The notes under the pieces: generated by a model | Database searches by the model: none | Seen by the model: only the letters and a program-made list of their open reading frames with translations | Told to the model about the DNA's origin: nothing | Shown: positions 8,606 through 17,477 of the stretch, piece by piece | How the letters are laid out: every line of letters begins with the position of its first letter | Position numbering within the stretch: position 1 is the stretch's first letter | Origin: Blautia caecimuris | GTDB taxonomy: Bacteria > Bacillota > Clostridia > Lachnospirales > Lachnospiraceae | DNA length: 64,000 nucleotides | Reading direction: 5' to 3' | NCBI RefSeq assembly: GCF_024622975.1 | Contig: NZ_JANJZT010000010.1 | Coordinates: 51,100-115,099 of the forward strand | Made by a program: the position numbers and the translations under genes

Positions 8606-9893
8606 TGTGGGTAAGTCCACGCTGTTTAATGCGCTTGCCGGAGAGATGATTTCTATTGTAAAAGATACTCCGGGCGTTACAAGAGACAGGATTTATGCAG
8701 ATGTAACATGGCTGGATAAGTCCTTTACCATGATCGATACAGGCGGAATTGAGCCGGAGAGCGGAGATATTATTTTATCTCAGATGAGAGAGCAGGCCCA
8801 GATCGCCATTGACACTGCGGACGTGATTGTTTTTATTACAGATGTGCAGCAGGGTCTGGTGGATTCTGATGCGAAAGTGGCAGATATGCTCCGCCGCAGC
8901 AAAAAGCCTGTAGTGCTTGTGGTAAATAAGGTGGACAGCCTTCAGAAATATATGATGGATGTTTACGAGTTCTATAATCTGGGAATCGGCGAGCCGATTG
9001 CCATTTCAGCGGCAAACCGTACCGGCCTGGGCGATATGCTGGACGAGGTGGTAAAAGAATTTCCGGAAGACGCAGATACAGAGGAAGAGGATGACATTCC
9101 GAAGATCGCTGTTGTAGGAAAGCCTAATGTAGGAAAGTCATCTCTGATCAATCATCTTCTGGGAGAAGACCGTGTGATCGTTTCTGATATTGCCGGAACC
9201 ACCAGAGATGCAGTTGATGCCAGAGTAAAATGGCAGGGTCGGGATTACATTTTTATTGATACAGCCGGTCTTCGCCGGAAGGGTAAGGTAAAGGAGGAGA
9301 TTGAGCGATACAGCGTGATACGTACAGTAACAGCTGTGGAACGGGCCCATGTGGTAGTGATCGTTATTGACGCTACAGAGGGCGTTACAGAACAGGATGC
9401 AAAAATTGCCGGAATCGCTCATGAAAGAGGCAAGGGCGTGATCATTGCTGTAAATAAATGGGATGCCATTGAAAAGGATGACAAAACCATTTATAAACAC
9501 ACCAACCGTATCCGCGAGGTACTGGCATATATGCCTTATGCGGAGCTTGTATTTATTTCCGCAAAAACAGGACAGAGGATCAACCGTCTGTTTGAGACCA
9601 TTGACGCAGTAATCGAAAATCAGACCCTGCGTATCCAGACAGGTGTGCTGAACGAGATTCTTTCAGAGGCCATTGCCATGCAGCAGCCGCCGTCTGACAG
9701 AGGCAAGCGTCTGAAAATTTATTATATGACTCAGGTGGGAGTAAGACCACCGACATTTGTGATCTTTGTCAATGACAGAGAACTGATGCATTTCTCTTAT
9801 ACCAGATATCTGGAAAATAAGATCCGTGATGCATTTGGATTCAGAGGAACTTCTCTGAAATTTATTATCCGTCAGCGGGGAGAGAAGGAATAG
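8568..9893 (+). CDS. der: Ribosome-associated GTPase Der (EngA)
   Basis: Der is an essential tandem GTPase in 50S maturation. The 441-residue protein contains two G domains: GRPNVGKST near residues 10-18 with DTPG and NKVD, and GKPNVGKSS near 184-192 with DTAG and NKWD. A C-terminal KH-like domain follows ([13 protein letters not shown] and the ending [16 protein letters not shown]). The start lies inside the DUF512 gene, suggesting coupled translation, and plsY follows 8 nt later. Confidence 0.97.
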   Translation: MSKPVVAIVGRPNVGKSTLFNALAGEMISIVKDTPGVTRDRIYADVTWLDKSFTMIDTGGIEPESGDIILSQMREQAQIAIDTADVIVFITDVQQGLVDSDAKVADMLRRSKKPVVLVVNKVDSLQKYMMDVYEFYNLGIGEPIAISAANRTGLGDMLDEVVKEFPEDADTEEEDDIPKIAVVGKPNVGKSSLINHLLGEDRVIVSDIAGTTRDAVDARVKWQGRDYIFIDTAGLRRKGKVKEEIERYSVIRTVTAVERAHVVVIVIDATEGVTEQDAKIAGIAHERGKGVIIAVNKWDAIEKDDKTIYKHTNRIREVLAYMPYAELVFISAKTGQRINRLFETIDAVIENQTLRIQTGVLNEILSEAIAMQQPPSDRGKRLKIYYMTQVGVRPPTFVIFVNDRELMHFSYTRYLENKIRDAFGFRGTSLKFIIRQRGEKE

Positions 9894-9901
9894 GAGCGGT
9901 T

Positions 9902-10549
9902 ATGGAGCGTTTGATTTGTCTGGCCATCGGATATGTATGCGGGCTGTTTCAGACTTCTTACATTATCGGAAGGCTTCATAAAACAGATATCAGAGAACAC
10001 GGAAGCGGAAATGCAGGAACTACCAATGCCCTGCGTACCTTTGGAAAAAAGGCGGGGATCCTGACACTTCTGGGGGACTGTCTGAAGTGTGTGGCAGCGA
10101 TTGTTCTTGTGCGTGTTTTCCTTGGAAAGACTTATGGAGATATTCTTCCGCTTCTGAGTCTGTATGCGGCGGCGGGCTGTATTCTGGGACATAATTTTCC
10201 TTTTTACCTGAAGTTCCGGGGAGGAAAGGGAATTGCTGCTTCGGTGGGTTTTATCCTTGCCTTTGACTGGAGGATCTTCCTGATATGCGCAGTGATCTTT
10301 TTTGCGCTGTTCTTTACGACCCATTATGTGTCCTTATGCTCTCTGAGTGCTTATCTGGCTGCTTTTGCGGCAATCATCGTTCTGGGTCAGGGAGGGGCCT
10401 ATGGCATGGATGCTTCTCATACCATGGAAATGTATGTGGTTATGGGGCTGCTTACAGCGCTGGCTTTTTTCCGCCACAGAGCAAATATTATGCGGCTGGC
10501 AAAAGGCACAGAGAACCGTGTTTATCTTGGGAAAAAAGATAAAAAATAA
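9902..10549 (+). CDS. plsY: Glycerol-3-phosphate acyltransferase PlsY
   Basis: PlsY acylates glycerol 3-phosphate with acyl-phosphate in the membrane, the first step of phospholipid synthesis. Several hydrophobic helices are evident, with the signature loops SYIIGR, HGSGNAGTTNALR, GHNFPFYLKFRGGKGIA and the late FFRHRANI. At 215 residues the length fits. The neighbour gpsA makes its substrate glycerol 3-phosphate, so this pair forms a lipid-precursor unit. Confidence 0.96.
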   Translation: MERLICLAIGYVCGLFQTSYIIGRLHKTDIREHGSGNAGTTNALRTFGKKAGILTLLGDCLKCVAAIVLVRVFLGKTYGDILPLLSLYAAAGCILGHNFPFYLKFRGGKGIAASVGFILAFDWRIFLICAVIFFALFFTTHYVSLCSLSAYLAAFAAIIVLGQGGAYGMDASHTMEMYVVMGLLTALAFFRHRANIMRLAKGTENRVYLGKKDKK

Positions 10550-10572
10550 GAAAGGTCAAAAAGGTGGAGAAA

Positions 10573-11583
10573 ATGGCGAAAGTAAGTGTGTTGGGAGCAG
10601 GGAGCTGGGGAACTGCTCTGTCTCTTCTTCTCTGTAAAAACGGCCATGAGGTAACCCTCTGGTCTGCTCTTGAGGACGAAGTGCGTATGCTCTGCGAAAA
10701 GAGAGAGCATGAATCCAAGCTTCCCGGAGTGCGCCTTCCGGAGGATATGAAGATCACTGCAGACCTGGAAGACAGTCTGCAGGATCCGGACGTAGCGGTG
10801 CTGGCAGTGCCGTCTCCTTTTACCAGAAGCACAGCTCACAGAATGGCGCCTTTTGTAAAAAAAGGACAGATCATTGTGAACGTGGCCAAAGGTGTGGAAG
10901 AACATACTCTGATGACTTTAAGCGAGATCATCAGTGAGGAGATCCCTCAGGCAGACGTCTGTGTTCTGTCAGGTCCAAGCCATGCGGAGGAGGTGGGAAA
11001 AGGTCTTCCTACAACCTGTGTGGTCAGTGCAGAAAAAAGAGAAACTGCAGAATACCTGCAGGGGATCTTTATGAGCCCTGTTTTCCGTGTGTATACCACT
11101 CCGGATATTCTGGGAGTAGAGCTTGGAGGCGCGCTGAAAAACGTGATCGCCCTTGCGGCAGGAACAGCGGACGGTCTGGGATATGGAGATAATACCAAGG
11201 CCGCCCTGATCACCAGAGGCATTGCGGAAATTTCCCGTCTTGGCACCAAAATGGGTGCCAGAGCGGAAACCTTTTACGGCCTTTCGGGAATCGGCGATCT
11301 GATCGTAACCTGCGCCAGTGTTCACAGCCGTAACAGAAAAGCCGGTTATCTTATGGGAAAAGGCTATACCATGCAGGAAGCCATGGATGAGGTAAAAATG
11401 GTGGTGGAAGGCGTTTATTCTGCAAGAGCGGCAAAAAGTCTTGCTGAGAAATATCAGGTGGAAATGCCGATCATTGAAGAAGTGAACAAAGTGCTTTTTG
11501 AAGACAAGCCTGCCGCAGATGCAGTGCGTGATCTGATGCTCAGGGATAAAAAAGTAGAAACACCCATGCTTCCCTGGCAGTAA
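10573..11583 (+). CDS. gpsA: NAD(P)-dependent glycerol-3-phosphate dehydrogenase
   Basis: GpsA reduces dihydroxyacetone phosphate to sn-glycerol 3-phosphate for PlsY. It shows the Rossmann GAGSWGTA at 7-14, the SGPSHAEEVGKGLPTTCVV block, and the catalytic KNVIALAAGTADGLGYGDN segment. ATG 10573 is favoured (AAGGTGG 5 nt upstream) over the GTG at 10564. The 336-residue length is standard. It is the last gene of the operon; a hairpin terminator follows. Confidence 0.96.
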   Translation: MAKVSVLGAGSWGTALSLLLCKNGHEVTLWSALEDEVRMLCEKREHESKLPGVRLPEDMKITADLEDSLQDPDVAVLAVPSPFTRSTAHRMAPFVKKGQIIVNVAKGVEEHTLMTLSEIISEEIPQADVCVLSGPSHAEEVGKGLPTTCVVSAEKRETAEYLQGIFMSPVFRVYTTPDILGVELGGALKNVIALAAGTADGLGYGDNTKAALITRGIAEISRLGTKMGARAETFYGLSGIGDLIVTCASVHSRNRKAGYLMGKGYTMQEAMDEVKMVVEGVYSARAAKSLAEKYQVEMPIIEEVNKVLFEDKPAADAVRDLMLRDKKVETPMLPWQ

Positions 11584-11651
11584 AACAGTGAGCAGGAAGA
11601 AAAACAGAATTTTGGCTCAGAGGGAAGAGGAAGCCGTCTGAGCTGTATATG

Positions 11652-11703
11652 AAAAAAAGAAGCGCCTGTCCGCAGCTGACATATCAGCTATGGGCAGGCG
11701 TTT
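11652..11703. terminator. Bidirectional terminator between gpsA and the aldo/keto reductase
   Basis: An interrupted stem-loop (11663-11700: CGCCTG, CC and AGCTGA arms) lies between the convergent genes. A run of seven A on the left gives a good T tract on the minus strand; the plus-strand T tract is short. Confidence 0.8.
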
Positions 11704-11726
11704 CTGTTAAGCCTGAATGCTCATAG

Positions 11727-12554
11727 TTATAAGGGGATCCCTCTTAAATCTTCCGGAACATGAGAGCTGTGGTAATCCTGGTTCAGAGTATCCAGAAGAT
11801 CCATATCCTCCTGGTCAATGGAAAAATCAAAAATTCTTGCATTGGCAGCGATGCGCTCCGGATTGGTTGATTTGGGGATTACGGAAATTCCTTTCTGAAC
11901 AGCCCAGCGAAGTCCTACCTGAGCCGGTGTGTGCGCATACTTTGTTCCGAGAACACAGAGAACATCGTGATCCAGATAGGCTCCTCTTGCCAGAGGCGCA
12001 TAGGCCTGTACCTGAATGCCGTTGTCCTGGCAGTAGTCGATCAGTTCTTTCGGATAACACAATGGATGACATTCAATCTGATTTACAGCCGGTACAATGC
12101 CGGATATTTTTTTCAGCTCTTCCAGATTGTGGATGTTAAAGTTGCTGACGCCAATGGAACGGGCGCGCCCGGAGCTTAATATTTTTTCCATTTCCTTCCA
12201 TGTGCTCAGATAACAGCCGGGTACCGGCCAATGAACCAGGTAGAGATCAATGTAATCCAGACCCAGGCGGTCAAGGCTTCTCTGAAATGCTCCGCTTATG
12301 TCACCCAGACGCTGGGCGGTATTCCAGACCTTTGTGGTGATGAAAAGTTCTTTTCTGGAAACGCCGCATCTGGCGATTCCTCTGCCTACGCCTTCTTCGT
12401 TTTTGTAAACGGAAGCAGTATCAACCAGGCGATAGCCGTTCTGCACGGCGCTGATCACGGCATTTTCTGCTTCGTTATCTTCGGTGGCTTTATATACACC
12501 CAGTCCTAAAAGGGGCATTTTCTGATCGTTGTTTAAAAATACAGCGGTTGTCAA
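11727..12554 (-). CDS. Aldo/keto reductase
   Basis: An NAD(P)H-dependent carbonyl reductase of the AKR superfamily, 275 residues, cytosolic. The catalytic tetrad is visible: Asp45 and Tyr50 in VDTASVYKN, Lys75 in TTKVW and His108 in LVHWP. NADPH-contact sequences IGVSNF, NQIECHP and SVIPKSTNPERI are present. The start is TTG at 12554, supported by a strong AAGGAGG upstream on the minus strand. It is monocistronic. The substrate cannot be inferred; glyoxal or keto-acid reductases of this family are possible. Confidence 0.93.
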   Translation of the reverse strand: MTTAVFLNNDQKMPLLGLGVYKATEDNEAENAVISAVQNGYRLVDTASVYKNEEGVGRGIARCGVSRKELFITTKVWNTAQRLGDISGAFQRSLDRLGLDYIDLYLVHWPVPGCYLSTWKEMEKILSSGRARSIGVSNFNIHNLEELKKISGIVPAVNQIECHPLCYPKELIDYCQDNGIQVQAYAPLARGAYLDHDVLCVLGTKYAHTPAQVGLRWAVQKGISVIPKSTNPERIAANARIFDFSIDQEDMDLLDTLNQDYHSSHVPEDLRGIPL

Positions 12555-12623
12555 AGCAGTTCCTCCTTGCCTTTGGCCTGTTTCAGACCGATTCCAACAT
12601 ATTTGTTTACTCGCATGTATACT

Positions 12624-12629
12624 ATTATA
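12624..12629 (-). promoter_or_regulatory. Probable -10 box for the aldo/keto reductase
   Basis: Perfect TATAAT on the minus strand about 70 nt ahead of the TTG start. No good -35 box is visible at 16-18 nt, so strength is uncertain. Confidence 0.5.
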
Positions 12630-12717
12630 CCATATAAATGTGAAAGAAGAACATCAAATTTATTAAATATTTACTACGAAGAGGACAGAGTATATTATGT
12701 TAATAAAAAAACATTAA

Positions 12718-12761
12718 TGTTATAAAAATAACAAAAAAAATAATGTTATAGAAAAATAACA
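12718..12761. promoter_or_regulatory. Two tandem palindromes, Rex-like operators
   Basis: TGTTAT-N4-ATAACA at 12718-12733 and TGTTAT-N6-ATAACA at 12744-12761, about 65-110 nt upstream of the promoter at 12825. The first differs from the redox-repressor Rex consensus (TGTTAA-N4-TTAACA core) by one base per half site. The binding protein is an inference. Confidence 0.45.
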
Positions 12762-12824
12762 CAAATATACAGAAGCAGAAGGAAAGATTTCCTGCTATTT
12801 TATATGAATTTAATGATTATTTCC

Positions 12825-12853
12825 TTGCGTATCCAGGGGGAAAGATGTATAAT
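12825..12853 (+). promoter_or_regulatory. sigma-A promoter of the nickel/metF/cooC operon
   Basis: TTGCGT (12825-12830), 17-nt spacer, TATAAT (12848-12853). It lies about 95 nt upstream of the His-rich protein gene. Confidence 0.78.
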
Positions 12854-12946
12854 AACTATAATTGATAAATTCTTGTCATAAGTCTGCACTTTTTTAAAAA
12901 GTGGAGGTTCTGTTTCCCGGAGGAGACAGAGAAAGGAGAAGATAAA

Positions 12947-13360
12947 ATGCACCTTATTAAAGACGAAAACGGCAATCTGATCCAGCACGGACATGAGCAT
13001 GTCCATGAACACACTCATGAGCATACCCATGCGGACGGAGTGACACATTCTCACGCCCACACTCATGAGAGCGGCGGAGAACATGCTCATTCTCACGGAG
13101 AAGGATGTCAGGAACATACACATGAACACTGCGGTTCCTGCCAGGAAGGCGACTGCAAAAAAGAAACCATTGCTCTTCTGACTTATATGCTCCAGCACAA
13201 TGAGCATCACGCACAGGAACTTGACCAGATGGCGGAAAATCTGGACAAGATGGGGCTGGCAGCTTCTGCAAAAGCCATCCGCGATGCAGTTGCTGACTTC
13301 CAGAAAAGCAACATGCGTCTGGGACTTGCCCTGACACTTGTAAAAGAGGAACTGAAATAA
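12947..13360 (+). CDS. His-rich putative nickel-binding protein
   Basis: The 137-residue protein has 18 His between residues 14 and 61, mostly in HxH or HEH spacing, and four Cys at 54, 62, 65 and 70. A helical C-terminal part (about 70-137) contains one HNEHH. This composition resembles His-rich nickel chaperones such as CooJ or the tail of HypB, but I see no P-loop and do not recognise a named family. AAAGGAG precedes the ATG. Its position before cooT, cooC and CODH suggests nickel storage or delivery for CODH/ACS. That role is inferred from composition and context. Confidence 0.72.
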   Translation: MHLIKDENGNLIQHGHEHVHEHTHEHTHADGVTHSHAHTHESGGEHAHSHGEGCQEHTHEHCGSCQEGDCKKETIALLTYMLQHNEHHAQELDQMAENLDKMGLAASAKAIRDAVADFQKSNMRLGLALTLVKEELK

Positions 13361-13387
13361 CAGACAGAAGATCAGGAGGTGGCACCA

Positions 13388-13570
13388 ATGTGTCTTGCAA
13401 CTGTATACAAAGAAAGTGACGATTCCGTTATTTTTAAAAATGTAAGCCGTATTGATGTGGACGGAGACAAAGTGATCCTCCGGGACATTATGGGAGATGA
13501 GAGAGTTGTGGAAGGCCGCATTCTCATGGTAGATCTGGCAAACAGTATTGTAAAGCTCTGCTGTGAATAA
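13388..13570 (+). CDS. cooT: CooT family nickel-binding protein
   Basis: A 60-residue protein beginning MCLATVY, the hallmark of CooT, a small homodimer that binds one Ni(II) through the Cys2 thiolates and takes part in nickel loading of CODH. ATG 13388 is chosen over an in-frame GTG at 13379 because AGGAGGTGG lies just upstream and because Cys2 must be near the N-terminus. A Cys pair (LCCE) ends the protein. It follows the His-rich gene by 27 nt and is surely co-transcribed with it. Confidence 0.85.
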   Translation: MCLATVYKESDDSVIFKNVSRIDVDGDKVILRDIMGDERVVEGRILMVDLANSIVKLCCE

Positions 13571-13635
13571 CATATGCCCGTGGATCTGACAGACCGGATC
13601 TGTTAAAAAATAAAAATACGCGGAGGTAAGAGGAA

Positions 13636-14562
13636 ATGACAGCAGTAAAGTTATCTGACATGATGAAAAAAAGACAGCTTCTGTCCTTTGAGCTGTTTCC
13701 TCCCAAAACAGACCGGGGAATGGCAAATCTGTCAGAAACCATTCAGCAGCTGTGCAGATATAAACCGGAATATATTTCTGTTACTTACGGAGCCGGCGGT
13801 GGAAATGTTGGAGCTAACCGTCAGGTATGCCGGATGGTCAGAAACGCCGGGACTGTACCGGTCACTCATTTTACAGTGATCAGAAACACAAAGCAGGGAA
13901 TCAGGGAACAGCTTGAAACTTATCTGAAAGAGGGCGTGGATCATATCCTTGCGCTGCGCGGGGATTTTCCGAGAGGCGAAACCTCAACAGGCGGAGATTT
14001 TAACTATGCCACAGATCTTGTAAAGTTTATCCGTGATGAATTCGGGGAACAGTTTGAGATCGCGGTGGCGGGGTCTCCGGAAGGCCATATTTCCTGCCGC
14101 AGTCTGGAGGCAGATATCGGAGTCCTTAAGATGAAACAGGACAATGGGGCCGACTATATTATGACTCAGCTGTGCTGGGATATGGAACAGTTTGAAAGAT
14201 GGCTGGATAAGATACGGAGGGCAGGAGTGACCCTGCCGGTGGATGTGGGCATCATGCCGATCCTGGATCAGGCGGCAATCATTAACATGGCCCTTTCCCG
14301 TAATGGCTGTGTGATGGACCGTGAGCTTTCCAGGCTGATCTCCAAATACTGGATTTTCCCCAATCCTTTCGACAAAGCGCCTTTTGACGATTCGCTTGAA
14401 CAGAAAAAAGCAGACTTTAAAAAGGCGGGAATTGAATACACGATCAGACAGATCGACAAATACCGTTCTCTTGGCGTAGAGGGGATCCACCTGTATGCCA
14501 TGAACAAATGGAAAGACGTATCCCAGATCATTGAGAGGTCCGGTATACGCACGCTTATTTAA
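13636..14562 (+). CDS. metF: Methylenetetrahydrofolate reductase (MetF family)
   Basis: It reduces 5,10-methylene-THF to 5-methyl-THF, the methyl donor for AcsE, and uses FAD. The 308-residue TIM-barrel shows FELFPPKT (MetF signature at about 17-24), SVTYGAGG, LALRGDFP, FEIAVAGSPEGH and DVGIMPI. Position between cooT and cooC ties it to acetogenesis rather than methionine synthesis alone. No metV, the zinc/Fe-S partner of many acetogen MetF proteins, is adjacent. SD-like AGAGG lies ahead of the ATG. Confidence 0.93.
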   Translation: MTAVKLSDMMKKRQLLSFELFPPKTDRGMANLSETIQQLCRYKPEYISVTYGAGGGNVGANRQVCRMVRNAGTVPVTHFTVIRNTKQGIREQLETYLKEGVDHILALRGDFPRGETSTGGDFNYATDLVKFIRDEFGEQFEIAVAGSPEGHISCRSLEADIGVLKMKQDNGADYIMTQLCWDMEQFERWLDKIRRAGVTLPVDVGIMPILDQAAIINMALSRNGCVMDRELSRLISKYWIFPNPFDKAPFDDSLEQKKADFKKAGIEYTIRQIDKYRSLGVEGIHLYAMNKWKDVSQIIERSGIRTLI

Positions 14563-14592
14563 AATTGACACGATCAGGAGGCTGACTGTTTT

Positions 14593-15363
14593 ATGGCACA
14601 TGTAATTGCCGTCGCCGGAAAAGGCGGCGTAGGAAAGACAACCTTATGCGGAATGCTGATCCAGTATCTCTGCGAGCAGGGAAAGGGACCTGTTCTTGCT
14701 GTGGATGCGGATGCCAATTCCAATTTGAATGAAGTTCTCGGTGTTAAGGTAGATACAACACTGGGAGATGTCCGCGAAGAGATCGCTCAGGCTGAGATGG
14801 CGGCAAAGAGCCCTATCCCGGCAGGAATGTCCAAAGCAGACTATGCGGAGGTACGTTTTGAGGACGCTCTTATTGAGGACGATGATTTTGATCTGCTTGT
14901 TATGGGAAGAACCCAGGGAAAAGGCTGCTACTGCTATGTAAACGGTCTTCTTCAGGCACAGCTTGCAAAATATCAGAATAATTATCCATACTTTGTGGTC
15001 GATAATGAGGCGGGGATGGAACACATCAGCCGAGGCGTTCTTCCGAGTATGCAGACTGCCATTCTTGTAAGCGACTGTTCCAGAAGAGGAATTCAGGCAG
15101 TGGGAAGGATCGCCAGGCTGATAGAGGAATGTAATATGCATCCTTCTACAGTGGGCCTGATCGTAAACCGCGCTCCGAAAGGGGAACTGAACCCGGGAGT
15201 TCTGGAGGAGATTGAAAATCAGGGACTGAATCTTCTGGGAGTGGTTCCTCAGAATGATGCGGTTTATGAATATGACTGCGAGGGTCGTCCCACAGCATCC
15301 CTTCCGGAGGATAATCCTGTGAAACAGGCTCTCAGAAAAATTGTGGATAATCTGAATTTATAA
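14593..15363 (+). CDS. cooC: CODH nickel-insertion ATPase CooC
   Basis: A MinD/ParA-type P-loop ATPase that helps load nickel into the C-cluster of CO dehydrogenase. Seen: the deviant Walker A GKGGVGKTT (9-17), VDADANSNLNEVLG, and the CXC motif Cys112-Tyr-Cys114, which binds metal across the dimer in CooC proteins. Length 256 residues fits. AGGAGG lies 11 nt upstream. It precedes acsA and belongs to the nickel module with the His-rich protein and CooT. Confidence 0.9.
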   Translation: MAHVIAVAGKGGVGKTTLCGMLIQYLCEQGKGPVLAVDADANSNLNEVLGVKVDTTLGDVREEIAQAEMAAKSPIPAGMSKADYAEVRFEDALIEDDDFDLLVMGRTQGKGCYCYVNGLLQAQLAKYQNNYPYFVVDNEAGMEHISRGVLPSMQTAILVSDCSRRGIQAVGRIARLIEECNMHPSTVGLIVNRAPKGELNPGVLEEIENQGLNLLGVVPQNDAVYEYDCEGRPTASLPEDNPVKQALRKIVDNLNL

Positions 15364-15405
15364 TATATCTGAATATTCCTGCTGCGGATGCGGCAGGGAT
15401 AACGT

Positions 15406-15434
15406 GCCGGAGAACATATTCCGGCCGCTTTTTA
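15406..15434 (+). terminator. Weak terminator between cooC and acsA
   Basis: GCCGGA/TCCGGC stem around 8 nt, then CGCTTTTT. Just downstream (about 15445-15473) sits a second inverted repeat ACCCAT/ATGGGT. The acsA gene may have its own promoter here; a TTATAA near 15482 is a possible -10 box, but no good -35 was found. Confidence 0.5.
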
Positions 15435-15542
15435 CACACGGAAATAACCCATGGGCGGGGATGGGTTTCGCCTGCGGAGTTATTATAAAAAACGAGAAAA
15501 ATATACATGAATCATTCTTGTATCATTAAAAGGAGGTCAACA

Positions 15543-17435
15543 ATGAGTGAATTCAAATTAACGACAGTGGAAGAGTTTGAAGCTGCCACCAACAGGCTTC
15601 TGGAGACCGGAGCTAAAGTTGGCGCGGATTCCTGGCAGATGCGTGTGAAAAACCAGACCCCACACTGCAAGTTCGGCGAGAAAGGTATCTGCTGCCGTAT
15701 CTGTTCCATGGGACCATGCCGTATCACTGCAAAAGCACCGAGAGGTATCTGCGGATGCGACGTACACGGTATCGTAGGAAGAAACTTCCTGAAATTTACA
15801 GCAGGCGGAGCAGCTACTCATTCCGATCACGGACGTGAGATCTGTCACACACTGCACTGTACAAAAGCAGACGGAAATTATACCGTAAAGGATCCTGAGA
15901 AACTGATCCGCATTGCAAAAGAGTGGGGTGTGGAAACAGAGGGCAGAGATATCTATGATCTGGCTCATGAGATGGCTGAGGTTGGTCTTATGGAATACGG
16001 AAAACCGTTTGGTTACCAGAGATTCCTGGACAGAATGCCGGAAGGCCAGAAGGAAAAACTGATCGAGAACGAGATCGCGCCACGGGCAATCGACAGAGAA
16101 GTTTCTTCTTCTTTACATATGACTCATATGGGATGTTCTTCTCTTCCGGAGGCTCTTGTAAAACAGTCTCTGCGCTGCGGTCTTGCTGACGGATGGGGCG
16201 GTTCCATGATGGGAACAGAATTCTCTGACGTTCTGTTTGGAACTCCGAAGCCGATCGACACTGAGGCAAACCTTGGCGTTATGGTTGAAGAGAATGTAAA
16301 CATTGTTGTTCACGGACATGATCCGAGTCTTTCTGAGATGATTTGTGAATATGCAGACAGCAAGGAAATGATCGACTATGCAAAATCCGTAGGAGCAAAG
16401 GGAATTACAGTATCCGGTGTATGCTGTACTTCAAACGAGGTTGCAATGCGCCGCGGTATTCCGATGGCAGGTAACTTCCTGCAGCAGGAAAACGTTGTTC
16501 TCACAGGAGCATGTGAGGCGATCGTTGTAGACGTTCAGTGTATTTTCCCGGCACTGGGACCACTGAGCAAATGTTTCCATACAAAATTCGTAACAACTTC
16601 TCCGATCGCTCAGATGCCTGATTCTGAATTTATCAGATTCAATGCAGAAACAGCAGGAGAGAATGCAAAGGCAATTGTTAAGATGGCGATTGATAACTTC
16701 AAGAACAGAAAACCGGAGCTTGTACACATTCCGCAGCTGAAACAGAAAGCTACTGTAGGTTACTCTGTAGAAGCAATCGTAAAAGTTCTGGACGGCGTTA
16801 CCAACTCTCAGGTTGACGAGCTTGGAACAACAAAACCGCTTCTTGAGTGCATCACTTCCGGCGTTATCCGCGGTGCTGTTGCCATGGTTGGATGCAACAA
16901 CCCGAAGATCCGTCCTGACTATGCGCACATTGAGCTTATGAAAAAATGTATTGCAAATGATATTATCATCATTGCTTCCGGATGTTCAGCACAGGCAGCT
17001 GCAAAAGCAGGTCTTATGGACAAGGCTGCAAAAGATCTCTGCGGTGACGGTCTGAAACGAGTATGTGAACTGGCAGATATCCCGCCTGTATTACACATGG
17101 GCTCCTGCGTAGATATTTCACGTATGATGAACCTTGCGGCAGCACTGGCTAAGGATGCAGGTCTTCAGATCCATCAGCTTCCGGTAGTAGGCTGTGCTCC
17201 TGAGTGGATGTCCGAAAAAGCAGTATCCATCGGTAACTATGTTGTTGGTACCGGTATTGATACCTTCCTTGGCGTTGATCCTTATGTTGAAGGTTCTGAC
17301 CAGATGGGACAGCTTCTTACAGAGGGAACAAGACAGTGGACAGGCGCTGCTTACACAGTTGAGAAAGACATTGACAAATTAGTTGATCTGATGATCGAAA
17401 GAATCGAAGAAAAGAGAACTGCTCTGGGCATCTAA
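15543..17435 (+). CDS. acsA: Anaerobic carbon monoxide dehydrogenase, catalytic subunit
   Basis: AcsA interconverts CO and CO2 at a Ni-Fe-S C-cluster and channels CO to ACS. The 630-residue protein has the N-terminal Cys-rich B/D-cluster region (CKFGEKGICCRICSMGPC, then GICGCD), conserved HMTHMGC, GSCVDISR and the C-cluster Cys/His segments (VHGHDPSLSE, SGVCCTSNE, GACEAIVVDVQC, GCNNPK, ASGCSAQAA). ATG 15543 follows AAGGAGG; the longer frame from 15507 lacks a Shine-Dalgarno. It is followed by the AcsF-like ATPase and acsB. Confidence 0.97.
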   Translation: MSEFKLTTVEEFEAATNRLLETGAKVGADSWQMRVKNQTPHCKFGEKGICCRICSMGPCRITAKAPRGICGCDVHGIVGRNFLKFTAGGAATHSDHGREICHTLHCTKADGNYTVKDPEKLIRIAKEWGVETEGRDIYDLAHEMAEVGLMEYGKPFGYQRFLDRMPEGQKEKLIENEIAPRAIDREVSSSLHMTHMGCSSLPEALVKQSLRCGLADGWGGSMMGTEFSDVLFGTPKPIDTEANLGVMVEENVNIVVHGHDPSLSEMICEYADSKEMIDYAKSVGAKGITVSGVCCTSNEVAMRRGIPMAGNFLQQENVVLTGACEAIVVDVQCIFPALGPLSKCFHTKFVTTSPIAQMPDSEFIRFNAETAGENAKAIVKMAIDNFKNRKPELVHIPQLKQKATVGYSVEAIVKVLDGVTNSQVDELGTTKPLLECITSGVIRGAVAMVGCNNPKIRPDYAHIELMKKCIANDIIIIASGCSAQAAAKAGLMDKAAKDLCGDGLKRVCELADIPPVLHMGSCVDISRMMNLAAALAKDAGLQIHQLPVVGCAPEWMSEKAVSIGNYVVGTGIDTFLGVDPYVEGSDQMGQLLTEGTRQWTGAAYTVEKDIDKLVDLMIERIEEKRTALGI

Positions 17436-17477
17436 GGATCCCGGCAGTGAATATTTGACAAAGGTGGATGACATAAA

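Larger units (their letters stand above)
12555..12946. other. Divergent AT-rich region between the AKR gene and the acetogenesis island
   Basis: About 390 bp without a gene. It holds the likely AKR promoter (minus), two AT-rich palindromes (12718-12761) and the island's first promoter (12825-12853). Confidence 0.6.

Noticed and set aside
12950..13120. Tandem repeat region in the His-rich gene as a repeat array
   Set aside because: The CAT/CAC-rich repetition only reflects His codons in a real coding frame.
12800..13726. 308-codon minus-strand frame over the His-rich/cooT region
   Set aside because: It is antisense to two genes with good ribosome-binding sites and to the start of metF, has no Shine-Dalgarno, and its Phe/Met-rich product fits no family.
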